Assembly: GCA_007135745.1 (NCBI GenBank)
Contig: SLIH01000164.1
Coordinates: 1-10,371 of the forward strand
Direction: 5' to 3'
DNA: 10,371 nt
Origin: Halomonas sp.
Lineage (GTDB): Bacteria > Pseudomonadota > Gammaproteobacteria > Pseudomonadales > Oleiphilaceae
The notes under the pieces were generated by a model that was not told the origin of the DNA, searched no databases, and saw nothing but the letters and a program-made list of their open reading frames with translations. Below, piece by piece: positions 8,453 through 10,371 of the stretch (position 1 is the stretch's first letter; each line of letters begins with the position of its first letter). Position numbers and translations under genes: made by a program.

Positions 8453-9079
8453 CTAATCCAACTCCCTCAGAATCTGGTTGGCACACTCCACTACTTTCCC
8501 GCGCCGAAAAATCAACTGCCAGCGACGGCCACCCAGCTGGCGCCAAAGTACCGCCGAGCGGATACCGGCAAGCAGCAGGGCGCGGATTCGGGCGGCGTTT
8601 TCTTCCACCTGCAGGTGCGCACGGTGGCCGCTCACATTAATGCGTACACGGAACGTGCTGATGGTGTCCAGATAGATATCCGCAAGATTGCCGATCACAT
8701 TCTGATGCGTGCAGCCAAAGTGATCGGCGCCACGTCGGGCCTTCTCGATGCGGTCACCGATTATGTTGAGCATGTCGCTGCTCTTCTGCAGTTTGTGCTC
8801 AAGCTGGATCAGATTCAGGCTGTAGCGCAGCACCACCGCATCATTTGGCGTCGCATTCTGCCCCATGACCTTGCTCAGCTTTTTCAGGCCTTCCCGCAGC
8901 CCGTAGAGATCACCGTAGACATCCAGCACACGGTCCGGGTTGGTCTGGAACAGGGACTGGATACTGGATTCGAAGGGACTTTCGGGGCATTGACCCTCGG
9001 AGGCGATCATGTGCACCAGCGAGGTTGCCTGGAAGACGCCGGCCAGTGCCAGCGTCTGGTCATAGAGTTTCTGGTCCAA
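8453..9079 (-). CDS. hflD: High frequency lysogenization protein HflD homolog
   Basis: The 208-residue product aligns along its length with E. coli HflD (213 residues), a helical, membrane-peripheral protein. In E. coli it affects the lambda lysis/lysogeny choice by binding CII; its host role is otherwise unclear. The start YDQTLALAGVFQATSLV (6-22) and the end LLLAGIRSAVLWRQLGG (168-184), then RWQLIFRR, are the family's hallmark segments. The start is TTG at 9079. No ATG is in frame nearby, and GAGGA lies eight bases upstream, immediately overlapping the TGA of mnmA 11 bp before. It is thus in one operon with mnmA. Because phage lambda is absent from most carriers, the conservation next to mnmA and purB suggests a housekeeping role, as in other gammaproteobacteria. 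Confidence 0.94.
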   Translation of the reverse strand: MDQKLYDQTLALAGVFQATSLVHMIASEGQCPESPFESSIQSLFQTNPDRVLDVYGDLYGLREGLKKLSKVMGQNATPNDAVVLRYSLNLIQLEHKLQKSSDMLNIIGDRIEKARRGADHFGCTHQNVIGNLADIYLDTISTFRVRINVSGHRAHLQVEENAARIRALLLAGIRSAVLWRQLGGRRWQLIFRRGKVVECANQILRELD

Positions 9080-9090
9080 TGGAATGGTCC

Positions 9091-10242
9091 TCAGGCTGTT
9101 ACTGCGCGATCCGCCTGCGGGGCCGACTCATCGCGAAAGGTGGATTCAATGACGCCGCCGCCAAGGCAGACTTCTTCCTGATAGAACACCACGGATTGAC
9201 CGGGCGTGACGGCCCGCTGTGGTTCGTCGAAGACCACCCGGAAGCCGTCAGCCGTTTTTTCCAGGGTACAGGCCTGATCCGGCTGGCGGTAGCGGGTCTT
9301 GGCCATGCACCGCAGCGGCAGTTCCGGTGCTTCGCCGCTGACCCAGTCTATCTCCCAGGTCTGCAGGCCACGGCTGAAGAGCAAGGGGTGCAGCTTGCCC
9401 TGGACCGCGATCAGGACGTTGCGCTCCAGGTCCTTCTCGGCGACGTACCAGGGGTCGCTGCCGAATTCCGCCATACCGCCAATGCGCAATCCCTGGCGTT
9501 GCCCAATGGTGTGATACATCAGCCCCTGATGACGGCCAATGACCTGGCCCTCGGGGGTTTCGATATCGCCTGGCTGGGCCGGCAGGTACTGTTGCAGGAA
9601 CTCAGAGAATCGACGTTCACCAATAAAACAGATGCCGGTGCTGTCTTTCTTGTCGTGGGTAACAAGCTTGGCTTCTTCGGCGATACGGCGAACATCCTTC
9701 TTGTCCAGCTCGCCAACCGGGAAAAGGGTGCGTGCAATCCGGTGGCCGGGCACCGCATGCAGGAAATAGCTCTGATCCTTGTTGGGATCCAGCCCACGCA
9801 GCAGCTCTGCCTTCTCGCCCCGCACCCGATTGCGTACGTAGTGCCCCGTGGCGATGTAGTCCGCGCCCATGGTCAGGGCATGATCCAGAAAGGCCCGGAA
9901 CTTGATCTCTTTGTTGCAGAGGATATCCGGATTGGGGGTGCGTCCCGCCTTGTACTCCGCCAGGAAATGCTCAAACACCCGATCCCAGTATTCCTCCGAA
10001 AAACTCACCGTGTGCAGCCTGATGCCGAGCCGCCCGGCCACGGCGGTGGCGTCCATCAGGTCGTCCATGGCGGTGCAGTTGCCGCTGCCGTCCTCTTCGT
10101 CCCAGTTTTTCATGAACAGGCCTTCCACCTGGTATCCCTGCTGCTTGAGCAGCAGAGCAGAGACGGAGGAGTCCACGCCGCCGGACATGCCGACAATCAC
10201 GCGCGGGGCTTCGGTGCTGTTGTGTGCGGGAAACTGGGACAT
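9091..10242 (-). CDS. mnmA: tRNA-specific 2-thiouridylase MnmA
   Basis: The 383-residue product is MnmA, which adds the 2-thio group to the wobble uridine (U34) of tRNA-Lys, -Glu and -Gln using sulfur relayed from TusE. The PP-loop ATP-binding motif SGGVDSS covers residues 20-26. The two catalytic cysteines are Cys109 in [11 protein letters not shown] and Cys205 in [10 protein letters not shown], matching Cys102 and Cys199 of E. coli. Also visible are [12 protein letters not shown] (41-52), GRTPNPD (100-106), ATGHY (131-135), DQSYFL (156-161) and the C-terminal beta domain. The length is slightly above the 368 of E. coli. I start at ATG 10242, which gives a short N-terminal tail before the PP-loop; the open frame runs further upstream but into the promoter region. 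The Shine-Dalgarno sequence is weak. The gene opens the operon with hflD, 11 bp away. Confidence 0.97.
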   Translation of the reverse strand: MSQFPAHNSTEAPRVIVGMSGGVDSSVSALLLKQQGYQVEGLFMKNWDEEDGSGNCTAMDDLMDATAVAGRLGIRLHTVSFSEEYWDRVFEHFLAEYKAGRTPNPDILCNKEIKFRAFLDHALTMGADYIATGHYVRNRVRGEKAELLRGLDPNKDQSYFLHAVPGHRIARTLFPVGELDKKDVRRIAEEAKLVTHDKKDSTGICFIGERRFSEFLQQYLPAQPGDIETPEGQVIGRHQGLMYHTIGQRQGLRIGGMAEFGSDPWYVAEKDLERNVLIAVQGKLHPLLFSRGLQTWEIDWVSGEAPELPLRCMAKTRYRQPDQACTLEKTADGFRVVFDEPQRAVTPGQSVVFYQEEVCLGGGVIESTFRDESAPQADRAVTA

Positions 10243-10275
10243 GAAGCGCAGTCTTTGCGAAAAAATGGAATGCGT

Positions 10276-10305
10276 ATTGTAAAGACCGGGACAGCGGATC
10301 GCCAA
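10276..10305 (-). promoter_or_regulatory. Sigma70-type promoter of mnmA
   Basis: The minus strand has TTGGCG (10300-10305), an 18-bp spacer, then TACAAT (10276-10281). The -10 has one mismatch and the -35 has two. Transcription would begin near 10269, about 27 nt before the mnmA ATG. This is a plausible main promoter for mnmA-hflD. Confidence 0.5.
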
Positions 10306-10323
10306 TCCTGACCTCCACAGATC

Positions 10324-10355
10324 GTAGGGTGCCGGTGAGCGAAGCGCACCGCACC
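10324..10355 (+). repeat. REP-like hairpin with a GTAG head
   Basis: GTAG (10324-10327) directly precedes an imperfect palindrome at 10328-10355: GGTGC, GGTG, GC, loop GAA, GC, CACC, GCACC, with mismatches at the C, A and G between. A GTAG tetranucleotide next to a hairpin is the reported mark of REP sequences moved by RAYT transposases (TnpA_REP). Similar GTAGGGTGGGTT-type elements are frequent between genes in proteobacteria. No RAYT gene lies in this window. The element is upstream of the mnmA promoter, near the right edge. Confidence 0.6.
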
Positions 10356-10371
10356 AGGATCCATGCCACAC

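Noticed and set aside
9025..10311. A long plus-strand open frame opposite mnmA and hflD
   Set aside because: It is the antisense shadow of mnmA, whose catalytic motifs are all in the minus frame, and its translation has no recognisable domain.
10243..10371. Upstream extension of mnmA to the right edge
   Set aside because: This stretch holds the REP-like hairpin and the mnmA promoter, and the extra residues do not resemble an MnmA N-terminus.

Overview
This window looks like chromosomal core sequence from a moderately GC-rich gammaproteobacterium. A Marinobacter-like marine relative is my best guess, judged from protein style and gene order only. The main anchor is the run mnmA-hflD-purB-roxA on the minus strand. 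From memory, E. coli K-12 has the same order except that phoP and phoQ sit between purB and roxA (ycfD). I see no tRNA, rRNA, CRISPR array, transposase or phage gene.

Layout, left to right. Positions 1-783 (minus) hold most of an unrecognised membrane-anchored helical/TPR-like protein whose C-terminus runs off the left edge. A 139-bp divergent intergenic region (784-922) separates it from a plus-strand LysR-family regulator (923-1903). The regulator converges on, and overlaps by 11 bp, a small four-helix membrane protein (1893-2273, minus). From there to 10242 every gene lies on the minus strand. In transcription order they are mnmA (10242-9091), hflD (9079-8453), purB (8322-6931), roxA (6920-5736), a GNAT acetyltransferase with an extra C-terminal domain (5739-4780), an S41-family peptidase-like protein without a signal peptide (4722-3367), and a monoacylglycerol-lipase-like alpha/beta hydrolase (3291-2317). 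The right edge carries a short hairpin preceded by GTAG, typical of REP elements, upstream of the mnmA promoter.

How the genes work together: MnmA thiolates tRNA wobble uridines, and RoxA hydroxylates ribosomal protein uL16, so two translation-tuning enzymes share a cluster with purine synthesis (PurB) and the small membrane-associated protein HflD. The spacing is tight: 11 bp for mnmA/hflD, 10 bp for purB/roxA, and a 4-bp GTGA overlap for roxA/GNAT. This supports co-transcription and translational coupling. purB also has a good -10 box of its own in the 130-bp hflD-purB gap. The S41 gene has no visible promoter in its 57-bp upstream gap and probably ends this transcript. The left third (membrane protein, regulator, small membrane protein, lipase) is less conserved and holds the unknowns.

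Nothing here amounts to a clearly new biological system. The items most worth a second look are the GNAT two-domain protein coupled to roxA, the apparently cytoplasmic S41 protein, the altered motif in the lipase-like hydrolase, the left-edge membrane protein and the REP-like hairpin.
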